NCBI GenBank assembly: GCA_021773035.1
Contig: JAJFKU010000016.1
Coordinates: 62,001-126,000, forward strand
Direction: 5' to 3'
DNA from: Woeseiaceae bacterium
GTDB taxonomy: Bacteria > Pseudomonadota > Gammaproteobacteria > Steroidobacterales > Woeseiaceae
Length of the DNA stretch: 64,000 nucleotides
Shown here: piece after piece, positions 50,401 to 60,484 of the stretch
How the letters are laid out: each line of letters starts with the position of its first letter
Numbering within the stretch: the first letter of the stretch is position 1
Notes under the pieces: generated by a model
Databases searched by the model: none
The model's input: the letters and a program-made list of their open reading frames with translations, nothing else
What the model was told of the DNA's origin: nothing
Translations under genes and position numbers: made by a program

Positions 50401-50956
50401 TGCTGTGGCGTACCAGTTCCTCCTCACCGGCGCGGCCGCTACGAATCAGTTCGAGATAGTAGCGATCACCGAAAACCGATCGCCAGTCCTGCAACAATTC
50501 GTTGGCACGCTCTTCGTGACCACCGAGCAGGGCGCGACCAACGTCACCCTCGCGACCTCCGGACAGCGCCAGTAGACCGCGGCAGCTATCCACCGTCAGC
50601 CATTCTTTCTGCACCTGGGGCTCACCGCGAATCTGCCCCTCCAGATAACTGCGTGTCACCAGCTCCGAGAGCTTGCGGTAGCCATCGCTGTTCTGTACCA
50701 GCAGCAGCAGTGTAAACGGTTTGCCGGGATCGTCATCGTTTGCGACACGAAGATCGACACCGATCAGTGGCTTGATACCCATCGCGACTGCCTTGCGATA
50801 GAACTTCACAAGACCGAATAAATTGTTCTGGTCAGTCAGCGCTACCGCGGGCATCTGCAGGTCAGCGCAGCGCTGCATCAACTCCGGAATGCGGACCGTG
50901 CTATCCACCATGGAGTATTCACTGTGCAGGTGCAGATGTACGAAGCTTGCGGGCAT
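47435..50956 (-). CDS. dnaE: DNA polymerase III subunit alpha
   Basis: Replicative polymerase catalytic subunit, 1173 residues. The PHP domain opens [17 protein letters not shown]; the polymerase core has [18 protein letters not shown] and the catalytic Asp pair in [14 protein letters not shown]; tandem HhH and the OB domain ([20 protein letters not shown]) follow. The frame extends to 51076, but the ATG at 50956 gives the family N-terminus and shares its A with the rnhB stop (TGATG), so it is coupled to rnhB. Confidence 0.98.
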   Translation of the reverse strand: MPASFVHLHLHSEYSMVDSTVRIPELMQRCADLQMPAVALTDQNNLFGLVKFYRKAVAMGIKPLIGVDLRVANDDDPGKPFTLLLLVQNSDGYRKLSELVTRSYLEGQIRGEPQVQKEWLTVDSCRGLLALSGGREGDVGRALLGGHEERANELLQDWRSVFGDRYYLELIRSGRAGEEELVRHSMKLAQANAVPVVASNDVRFLHRDGFNSHEARVCINQGRGLGDVDRPRHYSENQYLRTPQEMAELFADIPSALQNSVEIARRCNLDLKLGDSVLPEFSVPDGQSEAEYLSSEARRGLQASLATKFSEDGVPEKERAAFRAPYDERLQIELNVIQSMGFPGYFLIVADFIRWARENDIPVGPGRGSGAGSLVAWVLGITDLDPLQHDLLFERFLNPERVSMPDFDIDFCMEGRDRVIDYVAERYGRERVSQIITFGTMAAKAVIRDTGRVLGQPYGFVDRIAKQVPFEIGITLDKALEDSAELAEMYRDDEEVAAIIDLAKSLEGLVRNAGKHAGGVVISPGALTDFAPLYCEEGGTNVVTQLDKDDVEAVGLVKFDFLGLRTLTIIDWAVQIVNNTNPGLDLAINRIPDNDSRTFELLQSSETAAVFQLESSGMRDLIKRLRPDQFGDLVALVALFRPGPLQSGMVDDFISRKHATNKSDIDYLHPELKPVLEETYGVILYQEQVMQIAQVLAGYSLGAADLLRRAMGKKKPEEMAKQREIFVTGATERGVADRTATHIFDLMEKFAGYGFNKSHSAAYAVLSYQTAYLKTHYPSAFMAAVMSADLQNTDRLVALKNDCRRLKLKLLSPDINTSEYHFSVPGEHTISYGLGAIKGVGRAAVESLIAERERKGPYRNLHEFCRRVDHDKINRRALEAMVKSGAMDCFSASRRSLMHQVPEALRSADQEAKAAAAGQNDMFGLAEQPAEEVVENKPPELDEWPDRLLLNNEKEALGLYLTGHPFDAVRNDARYLADGRLVDITSEQAPQANKGERKYAQAKREATVAGLIAEIRKRGNRVSVVLDDDTARMEVSLFSEAFQEFRHLLVKDEIVVVTGGQRYDDFLGSWTVNVKNVLPIDRVIESRAKSMVLSLAPNGQGESLLVKLHDLLLPFREGSCDVSVRYIGDSATARLSLGPEWAVRPSRELRDKLTELLGNNNVRLLYAPGREIM

Positions 50957-51558
50957 CAGGAGGCTGCTCTTACAGGTGCAAAGCTTTGCCGATGCTCTCG
51001 ACAAGGACCGAACTCGTGCAGTTTCGCGCGGTGAATTTCGGTGCCATAGCCCTTGTGCCGCGCAAACTCGTAGCATGGATAGATGGCATCAAGTTCAAGC
51101 ATCATCTGGTCGCGAGTTGTCTTGGCGATGATAGAAGCCGCACTGATCGACGCGATCCTGTCATCACCGCCGATAACCGCCTCGCCAGGGATAGTGGCAC
51201 GCTCGAAACGCAGGTTCGGCAAACGGTTACCATCAACCTGAACGGCGACGGGGTTGATACACAAGCCAAGAATCGCGCGCCGCATCGCCAGCATCGTTGC
51301 CACCAGTATGTTGATAGCATCGATCTCCGCGGGATCGGCCCATGCCACTGACCAGGCCAGCGCGTCGCGCTTGATCTCGAAGGCAAGCCGCTCGCGACGT
51401 AACGCCGTGAGTTTCTTGGAGTCCGCGAGTCCGGTAACAGGCAGCGCTGGATTCAGGATGACAGCTGCGGCAACCACCGGGCCCGCAAGCGGGCCGCGGC
51501 CCGCCTCATCGACGCCCGCTGTTAGCCGCTCCCATTGAAAGTGTCTTACCTGCTGCAT
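50956..51558 (-). CDS. rnhB: Ribonuclease HII
   Basis: Cleaves at single ribonucleotides in DNA. In 200 residues it has the first catalytic Asp-Glu in [29 protein letters not shown] and the C-terminal [12 protein letters not shown]. It lies 7 bases after lpxB and overlaps dnaE by one base. Confidence 0.97.
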   Translation of the reverse strand: MQQVRHFQWERLTAGVDEAGRGPLAGPVVAAAVILNPALPVTGLADSKKLTALRRERLAFEIKRDALAWSVAWADPAEIDAINILVATMLAMRRAILGLCINPVAVQVDGNRLPNLRFERATIPGEAVIGGDDRIASISAASIIAKTTRDQMMLELDAIYPCYEFARHKGYGTEIHRAKLHEFGPCREHRQSFAPVRAAS

Positions 51559-51565
51559 TTCCTGA

Positions 51566-52711
51566 CTACTGCTGCGCCAGCTCGATCACCGCTTCCGCTG
51601 CGCACCGGTCTGTATCCTGCGAAAGTTCCACTCGCAGTCTAGCAAATCTGTCGCTGATCATTTGTCTTTGCAGCGGGTTATCAAGCATGCCCATGACACT
51701 CCCGGCAATGGCCTCCGGCCGGGCGTCGTCCTGCATGAATTCAGGAATCAGCGCCGTCTCGGTGAGCAGGTTCGGCAGCGTGAAGTACTTGAGCTTCACC
51801 AGGTTGAATACCCTGAGGATGGTGTAGGTCGCCTTGCCCAGCCGATAGGCGGCAACTGTCGGCTTGCCCAGCAGCGCAGACTCAAGTGCCGCCGTCCCCG
51901 AAGCCAGCAGCACGACATCGGCGGCGATCATAGCGCGCTCGGACTCGCCGTCGAGCAATACGAATTTCTCCATCAGCCCGGCCTCTTCTATTTGCGCTTC
52001 AATAGCGGCTCTCAACGCCGGGGTCGCCACTGGCGTAACGAACTGAACACTACTTCTGGCGCCAGCGATTATGTGCGCCGCCGAAACGAGTACTTCGCCG
52101 AGCAACGATACTTCGCTGGCACGGCTACCCGGCAGCACGGCGATGACTTCCCGGGCAGTGAGGCCGATTGCCGCCCTCGCCGCGGCAGTTGCAGCGGCAT
52201 CGACGGGCGCCGGAACGCTGTCCGCCCTGGGGTGGCCGACGAATACGGCGTCGACGCCCTCCTCGTCGTACAGCGTCTTCTCAAACGGCAGGATACAGAG
52301 AACCCTGTCCGCCGCTTTCTTAATCGTCTTGATCCGACCGGAGCGCCATGCCCAGATTGAGGGACTGACATAGTGAACCGTCTTGATGCCCTCCGCACGC
52401 AATCGCTTTTCGAGGCCGAGATTAAAATCCGGAGCATCGATACCGACAAAAACATCCGGCGGCGATGCGCGCCAGCGGTCAAACAGCTCCCGTCGCAGTC
52501 GCAACAGACGTGGCAGGTGTGCGAGAGGTTCGATCAGACCCATGACCGCGAGAGACTCCGCTGGCTCCCATTGCTCGCAGCCAGCGGCCTGCATCTGCGG
52601 CCCCGCCACTCCTTCAAAACTAGCCTTCGGAAAACGCTTTAGCAGCTCACGGATAAGCCCTGCGCCCAGCACATCGCCGGAAGACTCGCCGGCAACCAGG
52701 CCGATCTTCAT
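51566..52711 (-). CDS. lpxB: Lipid-A-disaccharide synthase
   Basis: GT19 glycosyltransferase of 381 residues that joins UDP-diacylglucosamine and lipid X. Visible are the start [47 protein letters not shown] and [13 protein letters not shown]. It follows lpxA by 8 bases. Confidence 0.97.
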   Translation of the reverse strand: MKIGLVAGESSGDVLGAGLIRELLKRFPKASFEGVAGPQMQAAGCEQWEPAESLAVMGLIEPLAHLPRLLRLRRELFDRWRASPPDVFVGIDAPDFNLGLEKRLRAEGIKTVHYVSPSIWAWRSGRIKTIKKAADRVLCILPFEKTLYDEEGVDAVFVGHPRADSVPAPVDAAATAAARAAIGLTAREVIAVLPGSRASEVSLLGEVLVSAAHIIAGARSSVQFVTPVATPALRAAIEAQIEEAGLMEKFVLLDGESERAMIAADVVLLASGTAALESALLGKPTVAAYRLGKATYTILRVFNLVKLKYFTLPNLLTETALIPEFMQDDARPEAIAGSVMGMLDNPLQRQMISDRFARLRVELSQDTDRCAAEAVIELAQQ

Positions 52712-52719
52712 CGCAGAAA

Positions 52720-53490
52720 CTAACGCACGATGCCGCGCTCGGACGAACGCAGCGACTCAAGAAACGGCAACAGTTCGGGGCGTCCGTCGGCATCGGCTTC
52801 GATCTGCTCGATCGCCGCTGCCAGCTTGTGCCCCTTGCGGTAAACGAGCCGGTAGGCGTTCTTGATATTCTGAATCTCCTCGCTCGAAAAACCGCGGCGC
52901 TTCAGGCCCTCGCTGTTGATGCCCTTGGGCCCTGCCGGCTGACCGGAAACCAGTGTGTAAGCAGGAACGTCGCGGTTGATCCCGGCGAACATACCGAGAA
53001 AAGCATGAGCACCAACTTTGCAGAACTGGTGAATTCCCGTAAAGCCGCCACAGATTACCCAATCACCAAGATGTACGTGTCCGGCCAGCGTTGCATTGTT
53101 GGCCATAATCGTCTGATTACCGACAACGCAGTCGTGTGCAATATGCACGTAGGCCATGATCCAGTTGTCGTCTCCGATGAGCGTTTCGCCGGCGTCCTGA
53201 GCTGTGCCGCGGCTGATCGTGCAAAATTCACGAATTGTGTTGCGATCACCGATGACCAGTCGCGTCGCTTCGTCGGCATATTTCTTATCCTGCGGGTCAT
53301 CGCCGATGGACGCGAACTGGTAAATATGGTTATCGGCCCCAATCCTGGTCGGACCGTTAATGACGACATGGCTATCGACTTTGCTGCCGGCACCGATCTC
53401 AACGTGATCGCCAATCACCGAGTAAGGGCCGACATCGACATCGTCGGCAACGTTCGCCGTATCTGCAATGATGGCGGTTGGATGTATCAT
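52720..53490 (-). CDS. lpxA: UDP-N-acetylglucosamine acyltransferase
   Basis: First enzyme of lipid A synthesis. The 256-residue protein is a left-handed parallel beta helix of hexapeptide repeats with catalytic His119 in YVHIAHDCVVGN. The ATG overlaps the lpxD stop as ATGA, so nothing fits between them; in most gammaproteobacteria fabZ lies at this point. Confidence 0.97.
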   Translation of the reverse strand: MIHPTAIIADTANVADDVDVGPYSVIGDHVEIGAGSKVDSHVVINGPTRIGADNHIYQFASIGDDPQDKKYADEATRLVIGDRNTIREFCTISRGTAQDAGETLIGDDNWIMAYVHIAHDCVVGNQTIMANNATLAGHVHLGDWVICGGFTGIHQFCKVGAHAFLGMFAGINRDVPAYTLVSGQPAGPKGINSEGLKRRGFSSEEIQNIKNAYRLVYRKGHKLAAAIEQIEADADGRPELLPFLESLRSSERGIVR

Positions 53491-54491
53491 TCTTCGAGTT
53501 TCTTCACGCGATCAATCAGGTTTCCAAGACGCCGGAAACGCGCCAGCTGTTTAGCCCACGAACGGGCGGTATCGGCCGGAAAACTCGCCACGTAGGTGCC
53601 GGGCTCGTTGACGTCCTTGCTGAGAAACGTCTTCGCCGCAACAACAACGTCGTCGCAAACTTTTATGTGACCAACGGTACCTGCCTTGCCCGCGAACATA
53701 CAACGCTTTCCTATGATTGCACTTCCGGCGATGCCTGTCATCGCAGCCATCGCCGTATGTTCGCCAATCCGTACGTTGTGAGCGATCATACAAAGATTGT
53801 CGATGCGCACGCCATCTTCGATAACGGTATCGCCAATAGCGCCGCGGTCAACGGTCGTGTTCGAGCCAATTTCGACATCGCTGCCAATACGCACACCACC
53901 CAGCTGAGGTACTTTGACCCAGCCATCGGGTGTCATCGCATTGCCAAAACCATCAGCGCCAATGACGGCACCTGAGTGAAATATGCAACGCGTCCCAATT
54001 GTGACATTCCTGACGATCGTCACATTCGCGACGAAGCGGCAGTCGTCGCCAATAACGCAATCGTCACCGACCACCGTTCCTGGCCCGACGAAGACGTTCT
54101 CGCCAATCGACGAGCGTTCACCAATGACAACATTCGCCGCTAGCTGCGCACTCGTCGCGATCTCCGCAGACGGCGAGATTACCGCTGAGGCGTGCACACC
54201 CGCTTCGACGGCATCCTCCGGACAGACTACAGCCGCCATGCGAGCGTACATGGCGTAGGGGTCATCACAGATGAATGCCGCTACAGGACAGTCAGCAGCA
54301 TCGTGCGAACGTAGAATGACCGCAGCCGCCCTCGTCGCCGGCAGCTGCGTCACGAACGCTGCGCTTGAAAGGAAAGTCAGCGACCGGGAAGTGGCGTTTT
54401 GCAGCGCGGCGACGCTGTCTACCACATTGTCTGGATCGCCGATCAGCTCGCAACCAAATCGTGTCGCAAGTTCTCCGAGGCTGATCGGCAT
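53487..54491 (-). CDS. lpxD: UDP-3-O-acylglucosamine N-acyltransferase
   Basis: Third step of lipid A synthesis. In 334 residues it has an N-terminal uridine-binding domain (LGELATRFGCELIGDPD), hexapeptide repeats, and the catalytic His in CMIAHNVRIGEHTAMAAMTG. It lies 20 bases after skp and overlaps lpxA. Confidence 0.97.
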   Translation of the reverse strand: MPISLGELATRFGCELIGDPDNVVDSVAALQNATSRSLTFLSSAAFVTQLPATRAAAVILRSHDAADCPVAAFICDDPYAMYARMAAVVCPEDAVEAGVHASAVISPSAEIATSAQLAANVVIGERSSIGENVFVGPGTVVGDDCVIGDDCRFVANVTIVRNVTIGTRCIFHSGAVIGADGFGNAMTPDGWVKVPQLGGVRIGSDVEIGSNTTVDRGAIGDTVIEDGVRIDNLCMIAHNVRIGEHTAMAAMTGIAGSAIIGKRCMFAGKAGTVGHIKVCDDVVVAAKTFLSKDVNEPGTYVASFPADTARSWAKQLARFRRLGNLIDRVKKLEE

Positions 54492-54511
54492 TCGAGTCGC
54501 CTTGCGTCGCC

Positions 54512-55048
54512 TTACTGTGGCGTCGCTTCGTAGTTCGCAATAACAGCGTTCAACACATCTTCCGTAATGTTAACGCCGGCGCTAACGTATAACACACCAT
54601 CACCAACAATCAGATCGTAGCCCTGCGCCTGAGCGTAGTCCTGAACCTCTTTCAGCATAGAACGCTGCAGAACGCCGAACTCTTCATTCTGACGAAGATT
54701 ACTGTCTTCCTGGTATTCGGTACGCAGCCGTTCAAACTCCCGGCTCAGGTCGCGGAGGTTTTTTTCAGCATTGCGACGTTCTGTGTCACCCATGACTGCA
54801 AGGTCTTTCTGGACTTTTGCCTGCAGCTCTTCGATTTCTTTTTGTTTGGCGACAATTTCGCGTTCTCGCGGTGCAAACTCCTCACGCAGTGCATCCATAA
54901 CGGCTTTCGTCTGCGGTGCCCGCTCAACAATTGCTTGCAGACTCACTACGCCGACCTTCGTTTCCTGCGCGGACGCCGGAAATGCAAATGCACAAACCAG
55001 TGCCACACCAAGTGCTGTTTTAACCAACTGCTTTTTCATAAAACTCAT
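54512..55048 (-). CDS. skp: Periplasmic chaperone Skp/OmpH
   Basis: Chaperone that holds unfolded outer-membrane proteins in the periplasm. The 178-residue product has a signal peptide (MSFMKKQLVKTALGVALVCA to PASA), then a strand KVGVVSLQAIVERAPQTKAV and long helices rich in Glu/Lys, the Skp tentacles. Three in-frame ATGs are close; 55048 is chosen because AAGGA lies 9 bases before it. It directly follows bamA. Confidence 0.92.
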   Translation of the reverse strand: MSFMKKQLVKTALGVALVCAFAFPASAQETKVGVVSLQAIVERAPQTKAVMDALREEFAPREREIVAKQKEIEELQAKVQKDLAVMGDTERRNAEKNLRDLSREFERLRTEYQEDSNLRQNEEFGVLQRSMLKEVQDYAQAQGYDLIVGDGVLYVSAGVNITEDVLNAVIANYEATPQ

Positions 55049-55060
55049 GTATTCCATTCC

Positions 55061-57433
55061 TTAAAACGCCTGTCCAATGGAGAACTGGAATCGCTCCAGT
55101 TCGTCTCCGTAGTACCTGTCATTGCCGTCGTACGCATTCAGCGGATAGGCATAGCTGAAGCGGAACAAACCAAGCGGCGCCAGCCACTGCACACCGATAC
55201 CGACGGATGTGCGCAATTCCTTAAGATCTGGTTTGTATTCAATCGGGCTCCCCAGTTTATCGGTAAACGATACTTCGCCCGTATTGAATACGTTGCCGGC
55301 ATCGTAGAATATCGTCGCCCGCGCCTGGCTTGCGAACTTCTCCGGCAGCGGGATTATAAGCTCTAGCTGACTGGCAACCAACACGTTACCACCATAGGGC
55401 CGCTCGAAACTGTCCCGTGGACCCAAATATGACTCCTTGAAACCACGTACAGACTCGGGTCCACCGCCGAAAAACTGCTTATACGGGGGCAAAGCCGTTG
55501 TGTCGCCCAGTGCCTCACCGGCACCGAGTTCGGCGTTGAAGCGCACGACCCACTTCGGCGATAGCGGGAAGTACTTCGTAAACTTGTAACGCGCCTGAAA
55601 GTACTCGACATCGCTGCCCGGCATGGTGATACCCAGAGACATCTGCTGGCGCGTGCCACGAGTCGCAAACAGCGAACGGTTCAGACTGTCGTAGGACCAG
55701 CCGGCCAGCAGCTCGACGGTATCGAACTCCGAACCGAAGAACGTGATGTTACCAATGTTCTCGACAAAAGGATTACCATTACTGCTAACCCATTCTTGCG
55801 CCTGCCGCGTGCCGCTAGTTGACGAGACGAGTTCAGCGTGTTGATAAGAGGCGCCGAATGAGAGGCTCTGATGTTCTGAGATCGGATAGCCGTAATCGAT
55901 AGTCGCACCGGCACTGGTGGTCGAGAAATCCGACGACCCCGAAGCGAACTGCGTGATGTCACGATAGTTAATGCTCATCGTGCGCCGAACGCCGTCCATC
56001 GTGCGATACGGATCGGTGTGCGACAGGCTGTAGAGTTTCTGGAATCGTCCCGAGTTGAGTTCGAGAGCAACGCGATTGCCGGTGCCCAGGAAGTTGGTGT
56101 GGACGATGCTGCCGTTCAGCAATAACTTCTGAGATTCGGAATAACCCACACCGCCGGAAAACTGCCCCGGCATGCGATATTCCAGGTCAACCTCGACATC
56201 GACCATGTCCGGACTTCCGGGAACCGGGATCGTTCGGTAGTCGACACCCGGCTCAATGTACGGCAGTCGCTGCAGTAATATCTTGGAGCGATCCATCAAC
56301 GAGTTCGACAGATAAGAACCTTCCATCTGTCGTACCTCACGCCTCAGGATCTCGTCATCGACCTGGTCGATACCGTTGAAGTCGATTTTCCGTACGTAAA
56401 CTCGACTCTTCGGATTCACGTAGAAGGTAACGGCGGCTTCGTTGCTGTCGTGGTCCAATTCCGGCACCGGCTCAATCTCGGCGTTGGCGTAACCTTCCTC
56501 ACCGAGCCGAAACTGCATGAATTCCGCGGAGCTCGTTAGCGCTCGCTGATTGAACACAGATCCCGGCTGCGTAAAGACCAAAGCACGCAACAGGCCTTCA
56601 GGCACCACCATATCGCCGACCAGCTTCACCTCGGAGATCGTGTAGACCTCGCCTTCGCGAATGTTGATGGTGACGAAGATGTCTTTCTTATTCGGCGAAA
56701 TCGCAACCTGCGTGGACTCGACGCGGAAATCTGCGTAGCCACGATCCATATAAAAGGACCGCAGAATTTCCAGATCGCCTTCCAGGGCTTCCTTCGCATA
56801 GCGGTCGTCTTGTCGAATCCACGATAACCAGTTGGCGGTATCCAGCGTAAAGTCGTCGCGAATCTCGTCTTCATCGAAAGAATCATTGCCGACGATGTTG
56901 ACCTGTCGGATTTTCGCGCGATCGCCCTCTTTGACTTCAACGTTAATACGCACCGTATTGTTCGGGCGTTCTATAATGTCGGTGTTGATTTGTACGCCAT
57001 ACTTACCGCGGTCGTAGTACTGCTCCCGCAGGAACATCTCAACGTTGTCGAGTACCGAACGGTCGAAAGTGCGCCCACGAGCAAGCCCGACTCCACGCAA
57101 GGACTCCATCAGGTCCTCGGTCTTGATATCTTTATTACCGTCGATAAAGAAATTCTCGATCGACGGGCGCTCCCGGACAACAACGACGAGTGTATCGCCA
57201 TCGCGCCGCATCTCGATGTTGTCGAACAAGCCCTGACCGTATAGCGAACGGATTGCTTCGCCGATACGAATGCTGTCGATGGTGTCGCCGATATTAATCG
57301 GCAGGTAGTTGAATACAGTACCCTCCGAAATGCGCTGCAGACCTTCGACTCGCATGTCTTTGACCACGAAGTTGCCAGCCGCCATTAGAGTGAGCGGTAA
57401 CAACGCCAACAATACGAAAACAATCTTTCTCAT
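55061..57433 (-). CDS. bamA: Outer membrane protein assembly factor BamA
   Basis: Omp85 translocase of 790 residues that inserts beta-barrel proteins. A signal peptide (MRKIVFVLLALLPLTLMAAG) precedes five POTRA domains (about 21-420; the first opens FVVKDMRVEGLQRISEGTVF) and a C-terminal 16-strand barrel with FGGGPESVRGFKE and a final ...FQFSIGQAF ending in Phe. The ORF begins two codons earlier at a TTG, but ATG 57433 is preferred. It follows rseP by 15 bases. Confidence 0.97.
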   Translation of the reverse strand: MRKIVFVLLALLPLTLMAAGNFVVKDMRVEGLQRISEGTVFNYLPINIGDTIDSIRIGEAIRSLYGQGLFDNIEMRRDGDTLVVVVRERPSIENFFIDGNKDIKTEDLMESLRGVGLARGRTFDRSVLDNVEMFLREQYYDRGKYGVQINTDIIERPNNTVRINVEVKEGDRAKIRQVNIVGNDSFDEDEIRDDFTLDTANWLSWIRQDDRYAKEALEGDLEILRSFYMDRGYADFRVESTQVAISPNKKDIFVTINIREGEVYTISEVKLVGDMVVPEGLLRALVFTQPGSVFNQRALTSSAEFMQFRLGEEGYANAEIEPVPELDHDSNEAAVTFYVNPKSRVYVRKIDFNGIDQVDDEILRREVRQMEGSYLSNSLMDRSKILLQRLPYIEPGVDYRTIPVPGSPDMVDVEVDLEYRMPGQFSGGVGYSESQKLLLNGSIVHTNFLGTGNRVALELNSGRFQKLYSLSHTDPYRTMDGVRRTMSINYRDITQFASGSSDFSTTSAGATIDYGYPISEHQSLSFGASYQHAELVSSTSGTRQAQEWVSSNGNPFVENIGNITFFGSEFDTVELLAGWSYDSLNRSLFATRGTRQQMSLGITMPGSDVEYFQARYKFTKYFPLSPKWVVRFNAELGAGEALGDTTALPPYKQFFGGGPESVRGFKESYLGPRDSFERPYGGNVLVASQLELIIPLPEKFASQARATIFYDAGNVFNTGEVSFTDKLGSPIEYKPDLKELRTSVGIGVQWLAPLGLFRFSYAYPLNAYDGNDRYYGDELERFQFSIGQAF

Positions 57434-57448
57434 CTGCAATGGATTCCG

Positions 57449-58810
57449 TTAGCCGATTATTCTTGCGATATCGTTATAGAAAGCGAAACTCATTAACAAC
57501 AGCAACGCGAGTATGCCAATTTGCTGCCCAAGAATCTGCGCCCTTTCGGTCATCGGACCGCCCTTTAGTGCCTCAATGAGCTGGTATACGATCTGGCCAC
57601 CATCCAGTATCGGAACCGGCAACAGATTCAGAACACCGAGGCTGATGCTTATCAACGCCAGAATGCGAACAAAATAGCGCCAGCCCCTCTCGACCGACTC
57701 GCCTGCAATCTGCGCGATGTTGATCGGACCGCTAATATTCTTGATAGACACGTCACCGGTTACCATGCGACCAAGCATCGTCAGGGTAAACGCTGTCGCG
57801 CCCTGGGTTTTTGCAACTGCCGCACTGAATGAGCTGGCGAAAGACAGGCTTTGAATTGAGTAGTAAGACTCCGGTAGCGGAGGCGGTACAATGCCCAACC
57901 TGCCAACGCTCTCGTTATCGGCATCTGTACCCACGGTTAAGGTCACAGACAACGGATCACCTGCGCGCAGGTATCCGATCTTTGCTTCCTGCCCGGCAAG
58001 CGTCGTCACGACCTCGGCCAAATGCCGAAAATTCCGGATCGCATTACCGTTTATCGAGACGATCTGATCGCCGTCAATCATGCCGGCTTCGCGCGCGACG
58101 CTCGGCTCTATGAACTGCCCGACAACTGCAGGACGACGCCAGATTTGAAAACCCAGAGTATCGAATAAATCGCTGTGTTGGTTTGGCTCCGTCAGACGTG
58201 TTTTTTCTTCGCCTACATCCAACACGATCTGTCGCCGACGGCCGTCGGTGCTCTCAAGAAACAACGGCACGCGACCATCGGCGACAAGGTCTGTCAAAAA
58301 CGCGTGCAATGTCGGTTCCCACTCTGCAACATCCACGTCACCGACTGCAGTGATGATATCGCCATACTGCATACCGGCGTGTTCTGCGAAAGAACCGGGT
58401 GTCACTTCGCCAACAACCGGCTTTTGTACCTGGTAGTCGCCCGGTGGCAGCAACACCCAAAATGCAACTATCGCTAACAAGAAGTTAAACACCGGTCCCG
58501 CCAACAGAACTGCGATCCGGGCGGGAATCGGACGCTGATCGAAAGCACGACCCTCGTCTTCCGGTTCAACAATTCCTTCCCGACTGTCGAGAAAACGAAC
58601 ATAGCCGCCAAGCGGAATGGACGAAACGCAATACTCCGTCTGATCCTTTTTCCCGACGCGCGTCCAGATCGGCTTGCCAAAACCAATGGAATAACGCAGC
58701 ACTTTCATGCCCATCCATCGACCGACAATGTAGTGTCCGTACTCATGCACAGCGACCAATATGCTGATCAAAACAATGAACGCCACAGCATTGGTCAGGA
58801 AATTAGTCAT
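57449..58810 (-). CDS. rseP: Site-2 protease RseP
   Basis: Intramembrane zinc metalloprotease of 453 residues that releases sigma-E by cutting RseA; its client operon is at 15.4-18.1 kb. Zinc ligands are in VHEYGHYIVGRW (H22, E23, H26) and NLLPVPILDGGQ near the C-terminus; two PDZ domains lie between. Four transmembrane helices are visible. It follows cdsA by 99 bases; that gap has no dxr gene or other feature I can name. Confidence 0.96.
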   Translation of the reverse strand: MTNFLTNAVAFIVLISILVAVHEYGHYIVGRWMGMKVLRYSIGFGKPIWTRVGKKDQTEYCVSSIPLGGYVRFLDSREGIVEPEDEGRAFDQRPIPARIAVLLAGPVFNFLLAIVAFWVLLPPGDYQVQKPVVGEVTPGSFAEHAGMQYGDIITAVGDVDVAEWEPTLHAFLTDLVADGRVPLFLESTDGRRRQIVLDVGEEKTRLTEPNQHSDLFDTLGFQIWRRPAVVGQFIEPSVAREAGMIDGDQIVSINGNAIRNFRHLAEVVTTLAGQEAKIGYLRAGDPLSVTLTVGTDADNESVGRLGIVPPPLPESYYSIQSLSFASSFSAAVAKTQGATAFTLTMLGRMVTGDVSIKNISGPINIAQIAGESVERGWRYFVRILALISISLGVLNLLPVPILDGGQIVYQLIEALKGGPMTERAQILGQQIGILALLLLMSFAFYNDIARIIG

Positions 58811-58909
58811 TTGAAGCCATCTTCTCTAATTGACTGGCAGCGCCAGCCGCAGTTCCCGCAGTATTGCAGTTCACACTAAGCGAGCAGCCATGAATGCCAC
58901 CTGAACAGC

Positions 58910-59698
58910 TCACGAAATCAACCCCAGCCATGACAGTCCGAGCGCGAACAAGGGCGTCGCGGCGGCAACACTGTCAACCCTGTCCAGTACACCACCGTGG
59001 CCCGGAAACAACTTACCACTGTCTTTGACGCCGGCCGTACGTTTGAACATGCTCACGGTAAGATCGCCCACAATCGATACGGCGGCAACCGCCAGGCAGA
59101 ACGGCAGTAGTACGGCCAGCGGCCAATCCTGGTAGTTCGACCATGCAATGGTCAGCAATACAACCGCCACCAGTCCACCGAACACACCCTCCCAGGTTTT
59201 TCCGGGACTGATACTGGGAGCCAGTTTCACGCGACCGAACTGCTTACCGGCAAAATAGGCGCCAACGTCGGCTGCCCAGACGATCAGCAATGCGAACAAC
59301 AGTAACTGCGAGTTAAAGCCATACAACAAGAGCAAACCGACGAACAGCGGCAACAACACCAGCGCACCGCAGATCCAGCGCATGAAAGCTGGGATCGGTG
59401 TCGGAAAAAAGAACGTCCAGACGAATGCGGCAAACCACCAGCCGCAGGCGATCTGCAGTATCAGCGTCGACTGTTCCGGAACGACAAAGAAAACAAAAGC
59501 CATCAACGCCGCAATCAGAGCAACATACCCGATTCGACCGACATTAGCGGTAAAGCCGAGAAAACCTGACCATTCCCAGGCGCCCGCAAGTATCAGCAAC
59601 GCGATAGTCAGCTGCGCGACCGTCGGCGGCACCACGAACAGGACAGCGCCAAGCAGCAGCAGCGCAATAAGGGCTGTAATAATACGCGTCCCTAGCAT
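58910..59698 (-). CDS. cdsA: Phosphatidate cytidylyltransferase CdsA
   Basis: Makes CDP-diacylglycerol for phospholipid synthesis. The 262-residue protein has about seven transmembrane helices, SISPGKTWEGVFGG, and the C-terminal signature KRTAGVKDSGKLFPGHGGVL followed by DRVDS. Its start overlaps uppS by 7 bases. Confidence 0.96.
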   Translation of the reverse strand: MLGTRIITALIALLLLGAVLFVVPPTVAQLTIALLILAGAWEWSGFLGFTANVGRIGYVALIAALMAFVFFVVPEQSTLILQIACGWWFAAFVWTFFFPTPIPAFMRWICGALVLLPLFVGLLLLYGFNSQLLLFALLIVWAADVGAYFAGKQFGRVKLAPSISPGKTWEGVFGGLVAVVLLTIAWSNYQDWPLAVLLPFCLAVAAVSIVGDLTVSMFKRTAGVKDSGKLFPGHGGVLDRVDSVAAATPLFALGLSWLGLIS

Positions 59699-60453
59699 TC
59701 GACAGCCTCGATCTGATCGCCCGTATGTCCGAAACGACGTTGTTTTCCCGCATAGAAAGACAGCGCCTCATTGAAAATATTTTCATCGAACTCCGGCCAC
59801 AAAACATCGGTAAACCAAAGCTCGGCATAAGCAAGATTCCACAACAGGAAGTTGCTGATGCGCTGTTCTCCACCGGTGCGAATCAACAGATCCGGGTCCG
59901 GTATCGATGATAGCTGCAGGCCCGCAGAGAACTCAGCATCATCAATATCGCCGACCCGTAATTGTCCGTCGGCGACCTTCTGCGCGACTCGTTTACTCGC
60001 CTCTACAATGTCCCAGCGACCGCCATAAGCGATCGCGACGGTAAGACACAGCCCGGTATTGCCAGCGGTTCTCAATTCGGACTGTCGTATCCTGTCGCGC
60101 AGACCAGAATTGAGTTCGCCCAGCGCGCCGACGAATTTCAGTCTCACATTATTACGATGCAGCTCATCGACTTCCCGTCGCAGCGCCTCGATAAATAGAC
60201 TCATCAGAGAGCTGACTTCTTCTTTGGGTCGCGACCAATTCTCGCTACTGAAAGCGAATAGCGTCAGGTACTTGATGCCCTTCTGCACCGCCATTTCTAC
60301 CGACGCACGCACCGATTTCACGCCAGCCCGGTGGCCTGCCCGACGTGGCTTATTCCGGTTGCGGGCCCAACGGCCGTTACCATCCATAATGATAGCCACG
60401 TGCCGCGGCACATTAGTAAGCGCTTCTGATTTGCTGGATGCTTCGTACACCAT
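59692..60453 (-). CDS. uppS: Undecaprenyl diphosphate synthase
   Basis: cis-Prenyltransferase of 253 residues that builds the C55 carrier lipid from farnesyl diphosphate and IPP. Catalytic Asp24 lies in AIIMDGNGRWARNRN, with FAFSSENWSRP and DLLIRTGGEQRISNFLLWN following. It shows that the cell needs IPP although none of the MEP genes is in its usual place here. Confidence 0.97.
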   Translation of the reverse strand: MVYEASSKSEALTNVPRHVAIIMDGNGRWARNRNKPRRAGHRAGVKSVRASVEMAVQKGIKYLTLFAFSSENWSRPKEEVSSLMSLFIEALRREVDELHRNNVRLKFVGALGELNSGLRDRIRQSELRTAGNTGLCLTVAIAYGGRWDIVEASKRVAQKVADGQLRVGDIDDAEFSAGLQLSSIPDPDLLIRTGGEQRISNFLLWNLAYAELWFTDVLWPEFDENIFNEALSFYAGKQRRFGHTGDQIEAVEC

Positions 60454-60484
60454 AGAGAAAAACGAAATATAAGGAGTAAGCTCC

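Noticed and set aside
47435-51076. dnaE start at 51076
   Set aside because: The 40 extra residues overlap rnhB in another frame; ATG 50956 gives the family N-terminus and the TGATG overlap.
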